A DNA stretch of 64,000 nucleotides from Maratus speciosus (GCA_963932465.1 OZ010788.1:675450484-675514483), one strand, 5' to 3'. Numbered from the stretch's first letter, positions 12,117 through 23,654 are shown. Notes: generated by a model from the sequence alone, not told the origin. Translations and numbers: made by a program.

Positions 12117-12580
12117 TTTTATCACCATTGCTTATTTACTAATAGTTTTAAATAAATTAATTTTCTTGATTTTCTGTTATTATATCGTTCTGTAACATTT
12201 TATACATGAGAACTTCAAAAAACCAATTTTATGAGATTTTTTAGAAAAAATTGGAAAAAGTACCTTTTTTGATCTATCATATTTTGTTTATTTTTGGCGG
12301 AATTTTTAGTTTGTAATACTCAATCGACGTAGAATTTTATGGTCTACAATGTATAAATTAGAACTTTTTCTGTAGAGTGAACGGTTTTTGAGTTATTTGC
12401 GAAATACTTAAAAAAGTCCGAAAAATTTGAGGTTTTTGTGGTGCCATGTCTAACGTTCAGCAGGAAAAATGGGACAAACTTCAAATCCCTTCATTTGGAT
12501 GTAAAACAAAGCGATTAAAACAATTTTCAGCTTTCCGCGAATTTTCGGTTAGAAAAATCCTATTTTTACAGGCCTATTAA

Positions 12581-12999
12581 GGGTGTTCTCAAATCCGAAA
12601 GGGCAACTTTCTGACATAAGTTTTAATTTATTTTTGTTCGAAAATGCACGAAACTAGCTGGTGTTGTTCACAAACTATGTCATGGGGATGTTTTTTCCAT
12701 TTTTTTGCAACGCAATAGATCTTTCAGAAAAGAGTGTCAAAGTGGGCGTTTTGAACCGAGTTTCCGCGCGAAGGGAAAAAGAGCACTCAAGCGCGGGCGA
12801 AAAACGGATATGTCGCACGTGATCGAATTCGCTTCTAACTCAATAGGTAATGGATGGATCCAAAAATGGAAAAAAACAGTTCCATTCCAAATCGCTTCCA
12901 TGGCCAGGTTTTCCAGTTTTATACCTTTCCGTTAAAACATGAATTTGTAAATGTGTCAAAACGTTTTGCGCTTGTTGAGCAGAGCAGTTAAGAACAGCC
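12581..12999 (+). mobile_element. TTAA-flanked MITE, copy 1
   Basis: The ends are GGGTGTTC and, on the other strand, GGCTGTTC, flanked by TTAA on both sides (12,577-12,580 and 13,000-13,003). The body is about 85% similar by eye to 15,537-15,974, including a GTGGGCGTTTTGAACCG motif. The TTAA duplication suggests piggyBac mobilisation, although the terminus lacks the usual CCC. Confidence 0.75.
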
Positions 13000-13003
13000 T
13001 TAA

Positions 13004-13480
13004 GAATCTTCTCAAATCCCTATGCTCAACAAACTCGAAAGTTTCTGACTCGTTTTTAAACATAAAGACATCAAATGGTCAGGGATGATTATGAAAGAGA
13101 TTGAAATCGAAAGACGTTTTCCATTTTTTGAATCATCCATTACGGATCGAGTTATAAGCAGGGCTGCGGAGTCGGAGTCAGGCCCATTTTTGAGCAAAGA
13201 GTCGGAGTCCGATCTGTTAAAATTCCCGGAGTCGGAGTTGTCCATTTTTCCCACCGACTCCGCAGCTCTGGTTATAAGCTATAGTTGTCACGTGACGACC
13301 TTTCTCTCGCTGTCACGTCCTGAATTTCGGTTCAAGACGCCCAACTGGAGGGTATATTTTCTGCGTTTACCAAAAAACAGAAACCGTCTTTCTATGACGT
13401 AGTTTCTGAACAATAACTGCTGCCTTTTCATGCGTTTCCGAGAAAAAGGAGTCCAAAAATGTATCAGAAAGTAGTCCCGT
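13004..13480 (-). mobile_element. diverged reverse copy of the same MITE, interrupted
   Basis: It abuts copy 1 at the shared TTAA. Reading the minus strand, motifs around 13,325-13,440 (GTTTCTGAACAATAAC, TTCGGTTCAAGACGCCC and others) match the family in reverse, as at 56,701-57,071. The right border is unclear. It contains a perfect hAT MITE insertion at 13,159-13,270. Confidence 0.55.
13159..13270. mobile_element. 112-bp hAT MITE of GCGGAGTCGGAG type
   Basis: The element begins CAGGGCTGCGGAGTCGGAG and ends CCGACTCCGCAGCTCTG. The 8-bp TSD GTTATAAG is perfect (13,151-13,158 and 13,271-13,278). The interior is made of repeated CGGAGTCGGAGT-like motifs. Confidence 0.9.
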
Positions 13481-13879
13481 AGGATATAAGAGATCAGAAT
13501 GAAACAAGTCGAAAATTATACGTTTAACTTGGCCAATAAGGTGCATTCATACTATAACTAGTTTTATAAATATTCTGATCGTGGCGCCATAGCCGTTGTA
13601 CTCTTATACAAAAAAGACACGAATACAAAATTTATGACAATCCTATAGATTCAATTCAGTCATAGGGAAATTATAGGACTCCCTCTTCAATGGGACGTCA
13701 TCACCGTGGTAACTTAGAATCATGACCTATCATGCGATATCTTTGAATTTAAGACGTAGGATAGGATTTAATAGAATGAAGAAAACTTTGCTAATATCTT
13801 TTTAAGTTTTGATTCGATTTTCATAAAATTTGAAAGGAAACACAATTTTGCGACGATCCTGTATACCGTGATTCAAAAG

Positions 13880-14395
13880 CCCGGTGCGAAAGTAAAACGC
13901 GATGAAAAAAAAAAAAAAAAAAGAAAGAAAAAAAAAAAAGATCTATGTGTCGGAGAAACATTCGGTTTGCAGATAAAGATTCAGCGCGGTACGGGATTTT
14001 GTATGGCACCAAAAAAAAAAAAAAAAAAAATAGTTCAAAATCTCGATAATAGAGGGTGCTATTACAGATAATTCCATGGAAAATTCTATATTGCTCAGAG
14101 GACGCAAACAAGGTTTGGGTACAAAAACCTGTAACATGCAGTATTCTCTAATGTTTTTCTATCCAAATCTTGCGTTGTGTAAGCAATATGGAATTATTCC
14201 ATGGAATTATCTGTAATAGCGCCACCTATTATCGATATTTTGAACTTTTTTTGTTGGGGCCATACAAAATCCCATACCACGCTGAATCTTTATCTGCAAA
14301 CCGAATGTCTCTCCGACCCATAGATCTTTTTTTTTTTTTTTTTTTTTTTTTTTTCTTTTATCGCGTTTTACTTTCGCACTGGACTTTCGCACTGG
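13880..14395. mobile_element. palindromic foldback element, ~515 bp
   Basis: The left arm (CCGGTGCGAAAGTAAAACGC onward) and the right arm are near-complete inverted copies through a GATCTATG block, a TTTGCAGATAAAGATTCAGC block and an AATTCCATGG block, with a short loop near 14,110-14,170. The A or T runs in each arm differ in length. The right tip carries a duplicated ACTTTCGCACTGG. Open frames in both arms are mirror artefacts. Confidence 0.8.
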
Positions 14396-14527
14396 TATTA
14401 AATTTCAACCCGTTCGGTTAACCGTTTTTGCACTGTGCGGGCAAGACGGACGGAGACACTAGGTGTGGTGCTACGTATTTATATAATTACGAACGCACCT
14501 AAAAAAGAGTTGGACCAATGAATGACA

Positions 14528-14800
14528 TCGCAACTTCTCGCCGAGTGCGCGTTGAAGACTGCTTCCAGATAAACAAGACATCTTAAAAAACAGAATAACA
14601 CAATTCTAAGAATGAGTTAAAAAATAATAGCTCGCATTGACTGAGAGAAGAATTGTGTTCAACCCTGTCTGCGCAGTTCATCCACCTCGAACCGATGGAA
14701 ACGATTCAAATTCTCCACCGTCCCCCGCGCGCGCGTCTCCCCGAAGCAACCGAATTATGCAAATCGGCAAACAAAAAAAATGTTGCTTCTCTATACGGTG
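14528..14800 (+). repeat. dispersed repeat, copy 2 of 3
   Basis: Shares the AATAATAGCTCGC and GCAGTTCATCCACCTCGAAC blocks with 7,836-8,090 and 17,970-18,140. It is the GC-richest of the three, with a CCCGCGCGCGCG stretch near 14,727. Confidence 0.6.
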
Positions 14801-14874
14801 CAACTCTCCTCTAGTTTTGTAAGTGGCCCGATTTTCAGAGAAAGTGTGATATGTCCCACAGCACCAAAGCGTGA

Positions 14875-15432
14875 GATGTCGAATTAATAAAACGATCCTA
14901 CTTTAAAGTTGTCTACAGACAAAACTGTTGTTCGTAAAATTATGAAATGTTGTGAAAGATATAATAAAGAGATTTAATTTTGTTTAAGCGAAAATAATAG
15001 TTCAAAATTTCGACACCAGAGGGCGTTTTTTAAGGAATTACACATTTAGCATAGGTTTATGATAGTTTTATTGACTTTACCTTATCTCAAAGACAGCATT
15101 TCACGACATGTTCTTGTTCTTAGCATTTCCTAGAACACACTGCCGACAATCGTGGATCAGGTTGTCTTTAAGATTACTGATGGTATCTGAAAAGCATGAC
15201 CATCATGTGTAACATGTTTGGTTACGATAAAATGTGTAAACTATCGTAAATGTATGCTAATTGTGTCATTCGTTAAAAAACGCCCTCTGGAGGCGAAATT
15301 TTGTACTATTTTTTTTTTCGCTCAATCAAATTCACATACCTTTATTATGTCCTCCACAAAATTTCACACTATTCTGAACAATAGTTTCGCCTGTAGACAA
15401 CTTTAAAATAGGGTTGTTTAATTATGGACATG
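14875..15432. mobile_element. palindromic foldback element, ~550 bp
   Basis: Inverted arms run from about 14,875 and 15,432 inward through AACTTTAAAGTAGG-like, CTGTAGACAACTTTAAA and CCAGAGGGCG blocks. The middle near 15,090-15,190 is unpaired. No clean TSD. Identity between arms is perhaps 80-85% by eye. Confidence 0.7.
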
Positions 15433-15536
15433 CACTTTCCATAATTATGCGCTTATAATACACAGGACGATGAATGAGGTATACATCGAAACATTGTTGA
15501 ACCGGCTTCTGACATACTGCACTTATATTTCGTTAA

Positions 15537-15974
15537 GGGTGTTCTTAAATCCAAAAGGGCAACTTTCTGACATAAGTTTTAATTTATTTTTGTTCGAAAA
15601 TGCTTGAAACTAACTGGTGGCGTTGTTCTGAAACTATGTAATTGAGCCGTTTTTTCCATTTTTTTTTTTTTTTTTTTTTTTTTGCAAACGCAATCAATCT
15701 TTCAGAAAAGCGTGTCAAAGTGGGCGTTTTGAACCGAATTTCCGCGCGAAGGGAAAAAGAGTACTCAAGAGCGGGCGAAAAACGTGTCTGTCACGTGATC
15801 GAATTCGCTTATAACACAATAGGTAATGGATGGATCCAAAAATGGAAAAAACAGTTTCATTCCAAATCGCTTCCATGGCCAGGCTTTCCAATTTTATAGC
15901 TTTCCGTTCAAAAATGAATTTGTAAATGTGTCAAAACGTTTTGCGCTTATTGAGCAGAGCAGTTAAGAGCAGCC
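15537..15974 (+). mobile_element. TTAA-flanked MITE, copy 2
   Basis: Same family as 12,581-12,999. The left TTAA is intact (15,533-15,536) and the right flank has decayed to TAAA. It carries a long T run near 15,659-15,683 that makes an 85-residue frame look coding. Confidence 0.75.
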
Positions 15975-15979
15975 TAAAG

Positions 15980-16620
15980 GCATTTTCTTTAAAAATTAAA
16001 CCAGCATTGTTTTCATAAGTGAAATGAAAGATTTTTCTCAAATAAATGTTGTTACAAAATAAAATACCGGATTATATCATGATAAACAATGATTGTAAAA
16101 AAATAAATAGTACAAAAAAGATAAAATGGGATGTCTCCGCACGGGTTTAGTTTGATGCTTGATTAAAATAAAATACTGTCGTAAATTAAAAATTAATGAA
16201 AAAAGTAATCATAATTTTTTAAAAAATATTTCACTGCGAAAGCTTCGCACTGGTTTCGGTATAAAACTGCTCAGTATAAAACTTATAGGCAGTCTATAAC
16301 AGATGTAGCAAGTTCTTTAAGGGTTTTGTCTGATTTTTAAGATTTCAACTACGATGACTGATTCTAAAACAATTTACAAAGCTTCTACACACCCACAAAC
16401 ACAAGAAAAAAAAATCTTTCAAATTGACAGAAAAAAACTGTCAATTTTAGCGCCAGTGGAAACCGTTTAAGCTACAGAAAAGATCTGTATGTTTTCATTA
16501 AAACAGTTTTTTTCTGTAAAAATTACAAAAATCCAACTTTTTTTTACAGAAAAACTGTTTTTCTTTAAAACAGTTCTTTTCTATAAAAGATATATTCTTT
16601 TTCTGTAAAAAAAAAAATAT
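15980..16620. other. unassigned AT-rich DNA
   Basis: No gene seen. 16,490-16,600 is rich in repeated AAACAGTTTTTTTCTGTAAA-like motifs in both orientations, giving local hairpin potential. A TTCGCACTGG fragment near 16,244 recalls the tip of the foldback at 14,395. Confidence 0.4.
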
Positions 16621-16625
16621 ATATA

Positions 16626-16627
<2 letters not shown>

Positions 16628-16664
<37 letters not shown>

Positions 16665-16665
16665 T
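16628..16665. repeat. (TTA)n microsatellite
   Basis: A run of TTA triplets. Confidence 0.95.
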
Positions 16666-16963
16666 TACAGTGTTATTACCTGGATTGTAGGTTACATATT
16701 TATCTTAGTTTATACATGGGCTTATAATGCAGATTTAGTCTATCTGAATGCAGAAAGTATTTTTAATTTTTTCGGGTATCGTGGAGTTGATGACTGTGCG
16801 TTGAACCCTTAAAAGTTAGTAAATGTTCAGAAATACAAGAAAGAATCTTTAAATTTCTAAATCTTGGTACATTTTGTATTAGAGTTTTTACGACAGATTG
16901 CTGATTAAAAAAAGTTTTTTTCTAAGGAGACACAAGTAAAATGGGTGGGAAAGTGAAACTGTA

Positions 16964-17400
16964 CCTATAGGAGGGATAATTATGACTACTTTGTATATTT
17001 TCAACATTGTTATTTTTTCTTTTTTTTTACTTTTTCCTATTTGGAAAAGTAGTGTTTTTAGTACATAGGAAGTAACTTTGACCCTTTAAGAACACCTTAT
17101 AAAAGTTTGAATTGTCATAGCTGTTTTTTTCTTCTTTTTTTTTTTAAGTTAAAAGGATGGTTATAATTACTCCATCAACAACTCACAATCAGAAAAGTTT
17201 GTGGTAATTATGACCACTCTATTTTCTCTTTATACTTGCCAATACACATTTGTTTGGGGTAATTGTGACCCCTTTGCACTCCAAAGTGACAAATCCGTTT
17301 ATCAAAAATTTTATAGACTTAGTTTCAAATTACTATTCGGATCTCAAAAAGGCTTCAGACTAGTAATAAGGTCATAATTACCCATCCTGACCCTATAGGG
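16964..17400. repeat. inverted-repeat element with TAATTATGACC motifs
   Basis: The left tip CCTATAGGAGGGATAATTAT mirrors the right tip (other strand) CCCTATAGGGTCAGGATGGG followed by TAATTATGAC. Further GGTAATTATGACC-like copies lie near 17,201 and 17,259. It is likely a small foldback element. No TSD found. Confidence 0.5.
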
Positions 17401-17969
17401 TCATTTTCGTTGCTAGAAACTCAAGACAGGATTAGTGTGTTTTGTTTTTTACAAATTGATTAATAATTAGAAACTATTCCCCATTCTTTAAGCAAAAACT
17501 TTTAATGCTGATTTTCAAAGTGAATAAAAGGAAATTTTTGGTTTTTTAATGCCATATATTACTATATTACCATGGCATTTAGCCCAATATAGTAAATTTT
17601 GTGTTCTATGTTGTCCTTTATCGCTAAAAGACTAAAACAGGAACCTTTTACAAATGTCAAAAAATCGCCGCGGAACTCGGAAAAACGCTACCTATCGCAT
17701 TGAAAATCGCTAAACATTAAAAAATCGAGCAGGACGAAATTTGTTTATATTAGGCTAACATTTATCCCGAATTCCTTTTACGAATTACAAAAAAAAAAAT
17801 CGTCGCAAAATCTCTAAAAATTGCATTAAAACATCGCGGAGAATTCAAAAATCGTTGTATAAATTCCGAATAAATTTCATTAAATATGTATCATACTATA
17901 ATACGGTTATTAGAAACAGGTGTATCACTAGAAAAAGAAAACAAAATTCTAATAATTAGATCTCCATTA
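17401..17969. other. unassigned AT-rich DNA
   Basis: No gene seen. The part 17,650-17,870 contains loosely repeated AAAATCG motifs reminiscent of the CGAAATTCGCG minisatellite, but I could not establish a period. Confidence 0.3.
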
Positions 17970-18140
17970 AGAATTACTAATGATAGCTCGTGTCTAACTA
18001 CTTGTAAAGAAGAGTTTTTATCAACCCTGGCTTCACAGTTCATCCACCTCGAACCGATGGCGATGGAAGCGATTATTTAAATTCTGGCCAACCCCCGCTC
18101 ATTGCCAAAGCAATCAAATTATACAAATACTCAAGAAAGA
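17970..18140 (+). repeat. dispersed repeat, copy 3 of 3
   Basis: Carries the AGTTCATCCACCTCGAACCG block shared with 14,528-14,800 and, less exactly, 7,836-8,090. Confidence 0.55.
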
Positions 18141-18181
18141 ATGACGAAATAGATCGCACATACAGTGCAACCCTACAGGTA

Positions 18182-18833
18182 CAGTTGCACCTTGATTATC
18201 CGAAGTAATTGGGACTGACCATCGTTCAAAAAATCGAAATTTTCGGATAATCGAAAATGCCTCACTTTTAATATTAAGGAGAAATCTATACAATATTTCT
18301 TATTATGGTAACAAGTGCTTAATAAAAATAAAGCAATAGCAAAGTAGAAACAAGAATAAATTATCTGAATTTTAATTTTGAAATTAAGTACCTTTTACAT
18401 GTATCACAAGGGTTTGAAAAAATGTTTTGTTTGTCGCATTTTCGATTGACTTTGCTTTGAAGCTCTATCACGGAGTTTTTTTTAAATATTATTAGGTCAC
18501 CAACATCACAAGTCTTTCTGCTGCTCCAGCCATGCCAGACCTTTTGCAAAACATTCAAAAGCTTCGGAATTGCTAACTTGTGCGTTTTCTTCTTTCCACA
18601 CCGCAGCTTACGGGATCTCAAGTTAAATTCGAAAGAACTCGAAGAAAGGGGATCGAAAATATATATACGTATTCGTAGTTCGGAAAAGACTGCTTGCACA
18701 CAAGGAATATGACAGTTAAAAAAAAAAAGCTTTTCAAATGGATTTTGCATACAAGGAATATGATAGTAAAAAAAAAAAAAAAAAAAAAAAAAAAGGCTTT
18801 AAAAATGGATTTCGGTTAAAAGCGGTTCAACTG
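18182..18833. mobile_element. pogo-like non-autonomous element, 652 bp, TA TSD
   Basis: The left end CAGTTGCACCTTGATTATCC and the right end (other strand) CAGTTGAACCGCTTTTAACC are flanked by TA. A CAGTTGAACC start with a TA duplication fits the pogo/Tigger branch of Tc1/mariner. A 129-residue minus-strand frame (18,361-18,750) lies inside, but I cannot link it to a transposase. Confidence 0.7.
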
Positions 18834-18835
18834 TA

Positions 18836-19558
18836 TTATGATTTCGTATTGAACCAGACCTATTACGTTATTCGTATTTTCATTTTGGCGGAATTAAACA
18901 TCCTTTCCGTGAGTCCCGATACAGATATGAGATGTGGCCCTGTCATGCCCTGTACATGCGTATATTTTATACAAAATAGGCTGCTCACGGAGGGCTTTGT
19001 ACAACTGCACCGCTTGTCTCTCCCCCTCTCGCTATGAAAAATCAATATTCTACATCTTGCAATTTATCTCTTTAGCTTTACTTATAATAATAATACTTAT
19101 ATTTTACTTTAACCTCTTCGGTCCCCGAGTCCCCATACGGCGACCTCTGTTCTTTTCCTTATAAAAACTAAAAGGTCCTATTTTTTTACATTTTCACATC
19201 ACTTCTTAATAGCTGAATGTTTTTAGCGTTCAAAGCAAACGAATCAATGGCAGCCTCTGAGCTGATTCCCACATAAAATAAATTCCATTTTCATCTGAGT
19301 TTGCAAAATGCCTGAAAATGCCCAAAAGACAGTATGACTCAGAAAGTGAGGAATTTTCATATTTAACTTAAATCTTTTTCAATACAAAATTTTGAGGATT
19401 TGTAGATTATTGACATGTTTAAAGCTCTTAAATTTGAGATTGCGTTCATTTAGGTTAATGGTTATTAAATGGATGTTGTTAAGGGGAGGGGGGGGGAGGG
19501 GTGTAGTTTTAGATCCCTATTTTTGAACCTAAATGACTAAGCGCTCTGTAAAAAAATA
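18836..19558. other. unassigned DNA
   Basis: No gene seen. A G run lies at 19,482-19,501. Short frames here show no family motif. Confidence 0.4.
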
Positions 19559-19780
19559 CGACCAGTTTCCTGTAGGAATCGGAAAAATAGTTGCCCTCAT
19601 CGTACCGGAAAAATTTCCGACCCAGCTCGGAATAAATCTGTAAAATCGGAATAAAATCCGTAAAATACCGTTTTATTGACTATTTCTTTTTTTTTACGGA
19701 TTTTATTCCGATCTGGGTCGGAAAATTTTCCGGTACGATGAGAACAAATATTTTTCCGATTCCTGCAGGAAAGCTGGTCG
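19559..19780. mobile_element. hairpin MITE, 222 bp
   Basis: The arms are nearly perfect inverted copies: CGACCAGTTTCCTGTAGGAA on the left and CGACCAGCTTTCCTGCAGGA on the other strand at the right, continuing through ATCGTACCGGAAAA. The loop is about 40 bp. It lies only 7 bp from the next element. Confidence 0.8.
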
Positions 19781-19787
19781 GATTTTT

Positions 19788-19913
19788 AGGTAGCTTTCAT
19801 TACAAAAAGCTACCTATTGCAGCCGTTCGGAGGAAAGCGATTTCAAAAAATTTTGGTATATTTTCATCGATCATGACCCCCATACCCCGAAACCACTCTC
19901 CGTTCAAAATTGA

Positions 19914-19944
<31 letters not shown>

Positions 19945-19945
19945 C

Positions 19946-19984
<39 letters not shown>

Positions 19985-22006
19985 CCTATGTCACACTGTA
20001 ACTCTCGTATTTATGAACCGATTTGGATGTAATTCGGTATGTACGTAGTACATACCAATGTCTCGACCGAGTTCGTTGGCCAGCTTCATCCGCCATTTTG
20101 TTTCAAAATGGCGGCCATTTAAAATTTTTTTAAAAATTTAAAAATTGAAATGTGGTACCAAAAAATTGAAAATGGAAAAATATTTTTTTCTTATGTATTT
20201 GACGGTTATACAAAGACTCCGGAGCAGCTTTTATTTCGTCTATATCTTAAAAAATGGCTGAGTTATAGCATTTTGAATTTCTAGCGTGGCTGACATTTTG
20301 AAACGTCCTGAATTTTGTCACGCGATAAAAGGCGTATTTATGAACCGATTTGGATGTAACTTCGTTTATACATAGTACATACCAATGTCTCGACCGAGTT
20401 CGTTGGTCAGCTTCATCCGCCATCTTGTTTAAAAATGGCGGCCATTTAAATTTTTAAGAAAAATTTAAATTTGAAATGTGGTACCAAAAAATTGAAAATT
20501 GAAAAAATATTTTTTTCTTATGTGTTTGACCTTGATAAAAAGATTCGGGAGCAGTTTTTGTTTCGTTTATATCTTTAAAAATGGCTGAGTTATAGCATTT
20601 TGAATTTCTAGCGTGGCTGACATTTTGAAACGTCCTGATTTTTGTCACGTGATAACAGACGTATTTATGAACCGATTTGGATGTACCTTGGTGTGTACAT
20701 AGTACATACAAATATCTGGATCGAGTTCGTTGGCCAGCTTCATCCGCCATCTTGTTTCAAAATGGCGGCCATTTAAAAAAAATTTAAAAATTTTAAATTT
20801 TAAATGAGATACCAAAAAATTTGAAAATGAAAAAGATTTTTTTCGTATGTGTTTGACCTTAATATAAAGATTCCGGAACAGGTTTTGTTTCGTCTATATC
20901 TAAAAAAATGGCTGAGTTATATCGTTTTGAATTTTTGTTGTGGCTGACATTTTAAAACGACCTGATTTTTGTCACTCGATAATAGGCGTATTCATGAACC
21001 GATTTGGATGTAACTTGGTCTGTACATAGTATATACCAATGTCTCGACCGAGTTCGTTGGCCAGCTTCATTCGCCATCTTGTTTCAAAAGGGTTGTCATT
21101 TTTAAAAAAAAATTAATTTAAAATTTAAAATGGGGTATTAAAAAATTGGAAAATGAAAAAGATTTTTTTATGTGTTTGGCCTTGATACAAAGATTCTGGA
21201 GCAGTTTTTGTTTCTGAAAATTTGTTTTGTTGTTTATATCTTAAAAAATGGTTGAATTATAACACTTTGAATTTCTAGCATGTCTAACACTTTGAAATGA
21301 TCTTGTATTTGTCACGCGATATCACACGTATTCGCCTATTTTCATGGAAGAAGGTATGTGGATAGTATACATCAATATCTCGACCAAGTTCGTTGGCCAG
21401 CTTCATCAGCCGTCTTGTTTCAAAATGGCGGCCATTTAAAAAAATTTATATATATATTTAAAGTGAGGTGCAAAAAAATTAGAAATTGAAAAAGATTTCT
21501 TTCTTAAGTATTTGACCTTGATATAAGGATTCAGAAGCATTTTTTGTTTGTTTTTATCTTAAAAAAAGGCTCAGATATAGCAGTTTCAATTTCTAATGTA
21601 GGTGACATTTTGAAAAATCTGATATTTGCTTGCGACAACACTCGTATATATCAACCGATTCTGATGTGAGTGAGCATGTGCACAGCAATTACTAAGGTCT
21701 CGGCCAAGTTCACTGGTTAGCCTCATCCACCATGTTGTCTTAAAATGGCAGGCACTTTAAGAAATCGCCGAATTTGGCAGCCAAATATAAGTTACTTTAA
21801 ATAAAAGCAGCTTGGATAAAGCTGACTAATTTCGTGAAATTCTCATTCATAATGATTTAGTATTGATAAAAATTAGTATTGAATCTCCTATATTCCGTTT
21901 CCACAAAATTGAGCTTCGTGTGTTTGAATAATATAAGTTGGCTTTTTTAAAATAAGGAATATGAAAGCTACCTCTTCCTCCCGGCACTGGCCGGAAGGAC
22001 TTTTTT
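19788..22006 (+). mobile_element. AGGTAGC element, copy A, with six ~330-bp tandem repeats
   Basis: It starts AGGTAGCTTTCATTAC and ends ATGAAAGCTACCT at 21,973, followed by 33 bp (CCGGCACTGGCCGG hairpin, then AAGGAC) that are also present next to copy B. Inside, the motif CGTATTTATGAACCGATTTG begins repeats near 20,006, 20,333, 20,660, 20,988, 21,328 and 21,643, so the period is 315-340 bp. Each repeat has an AATGGCGGCCATT palindrome. The first three repeats are alike and the last two are much more diverged. Copy B at 50,076-55,089 is inverted and has the same six repeats and the same gradient. The frame reading MADEAGQRTRSR arises from the repeat and is not a gene. Confidence 0.75.
19913..19981. 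repeat. (TA)n microsatellite in copy A
   Basis: An interrupted TA run. The same run lies at the same place in copy B (54,907-54,963). Confidence 0.95.
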
Positions 22007-22524
22007 ACATTGCGCCTAAAGGATCCATTTCAGAAGAGATTTTTTTTCTGGCATTTACGATGTCATTTTGTTTAAAAAAAAACCAATGAATATGCATTTG
22101 TATTATTATTTTAGCTTCGGAACTGAAGAGGACATAGTAAGCATTCGTTAAAACTTTGATTGCATTAAAATTACTCTTTAAAAATGTAAACAAAGCAATG
22201 ACCAGAAATCCGCAAAATTCTAAAATCCACACAACATCTGGTCCCAAGCTGTGCGGATTTGAGTGAGTCTACTATATAACGTACTAACTGTGTAATAGAA
22301 TGTAGGGTTGTACGGTTAATATAAATATGGCACATTCTAAAGAAAGAGATGGGATGCATCAGGAAACGCTCCTATAAATGATACACCGGATCTGACCCGT
22401 GAACCCCGACAACGGAAACCACGTTTCATTTCCATCCTGAGACATTGAAAGGATTCGCTCCAAGCGCACTTACACTTTTTTTTTCTTTTTTCCTAAATCG
22501 ACATAATAAAGGGATATAAATTAC
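22007..22524. other. unassigned DNA
   Basis: No gene seen between the AGGTAGC element and the pogo-like MITE. Confidence 0.4.
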
Positions 22525-22526
22525 TA

Positions 22527-23251
22527 CAGTGAAACCTCCCTAAAGCGACCACGTTCCGTTTCAATAAAAATTGTTCGCTCCGAGAGGTGGTCTAGAGGTC
22601 ATGTTTAAATCTAGATTTTAATGGTTGAAAAAAGGTAACAATTAATGTTACTAAAATTTATTTTTCACATTAGAAAAAAATATAAAAATTTAAGTATCCA
22701 AACAAAAGTTAATTACATATCTTAATCACTCCAGAGTTTAAAAAATGAATACATTGACGTTTGCGGTTTTTTCTTTTAAAACTTTTATTTCTCAGTAGTT
22801 TCGAAGTTCAGTAAATAAATGCAGTTTTTTTGGACGGGAACAAATAATGACGATTTCATTCATTTATCTATCTCTTTGAGAGTTTCCTGACAGAATAGGG
22901 AAAAAAGTTTATGGACCGTCATTCTTAATGTGTCATTCGAGTTAAATCCATTGCCTAAAAAGGCATAAAGGGCTTAAACACTTAAAAGTTACCGGAATTA
23001 AAAGAAAAAAATCAAAACTTAGTTTAGAAGTTTGATGAAGAATGCGCTCTCCGGAATTATTTTTCTAATAAAACCTTCTTCAAGCGACCCGGAAAAAACG
23101 GAATTTGTTTCATTTTCTTTTCAAGGAAATAGGTCGCTCATGGAGGTAATTCAATTGGGATGGTCTCTAAAAAGAGGTAAAATTAGTATTGAGCCTATGG
23201 GAATAAATTTCGTTCCATGAAAAAAAATGATCGTTCAGGGAGGTTTCACTG
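22527..23251. mobile_element. pogo-like MITE, 725 bp, TA TSD
   Basis: The left end CAGTGAAACCTCCCTAAAGC and the right end (other strand) CAGTGAAACCTCCCTGAACG are flanked by TA at 22,525-22,526 and 23,252-23,253. No transposase frame. A solo end of the same family lies near 7,150-7,201. Confidence 0.85.
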
Positions 23252-23253
23252 TA

Positions 23254-23650
23254 TATGAATTTCCATATAATTGATGGAATTTTTCGAATTAAAAAATTGT
23301 TTTTAAATAGTTTTATAATGAATAATTTTTAATCGAATTAACTATAAATATATGGTATTTTTCGTGCGTGTTGCAGTTTTTTTCTCCCTCTAACATTTAT
23401 TGTAAGGCGGTTCTAAAATTCCTTCACTCGAAAAAATAAATATGTAAAGTAGTCACTTTCATATAAATGCATGTGTAAATTTGTAAAATCACTTTTGTTA
23501 TAAAATTCATATTCATAACAATTATCATATCATAATAACAATTTACCTGTATTTATTGGCTTAATGGAAGTGTGTCATCTGTTATCTCTTCAAAAATTCA
23601 AACAAGCGTGTAAACGTAGAAAATTATACGGATTTACCCGAATTGGTTTG
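23254..23650. other. unassigned AT-rich DNA
   Basis: Nothing recognised. Confidence 0.4.
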
Positions 23651-23654
23651 TTAA

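Larger units (their letters stand above)
9836..12546 (+). mobile_element. TIR-flanked unit carrying a FEN1/PIN-like gene
   Basis: Inverted repeats of about 340 bp (9,836-10,180 and 12,205-12,546) flank a single broken gene. The outermost shared part is AAAATTCGCGGAAAGCTG. Identity between the arms is high but imperfect. No transposase was seen, and no TSD could be assigned because the outer flanks are other repeats (a foldback on the left, a TTAA MITE on the right). It may be an autonomous element whose key protein is the nuclease-like gene, or a gene captured by a non-autonomous element. Confidence 0.65.

Noticed and set aside
18361..18750. 129-residue minus-strand frame inside the pogo-like element, as a transposase
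   Set aside because: I find no helix-turn-helix or DDE-type motif, and the host element is only 652 bp.
19788..22006. Helitron
   Set aside because: A short hairpin lies near the tail, but there is no TC start or CTRR end, no AT target dinucleotide that I can show, and the AGGTAGC ends are inverted repeats.
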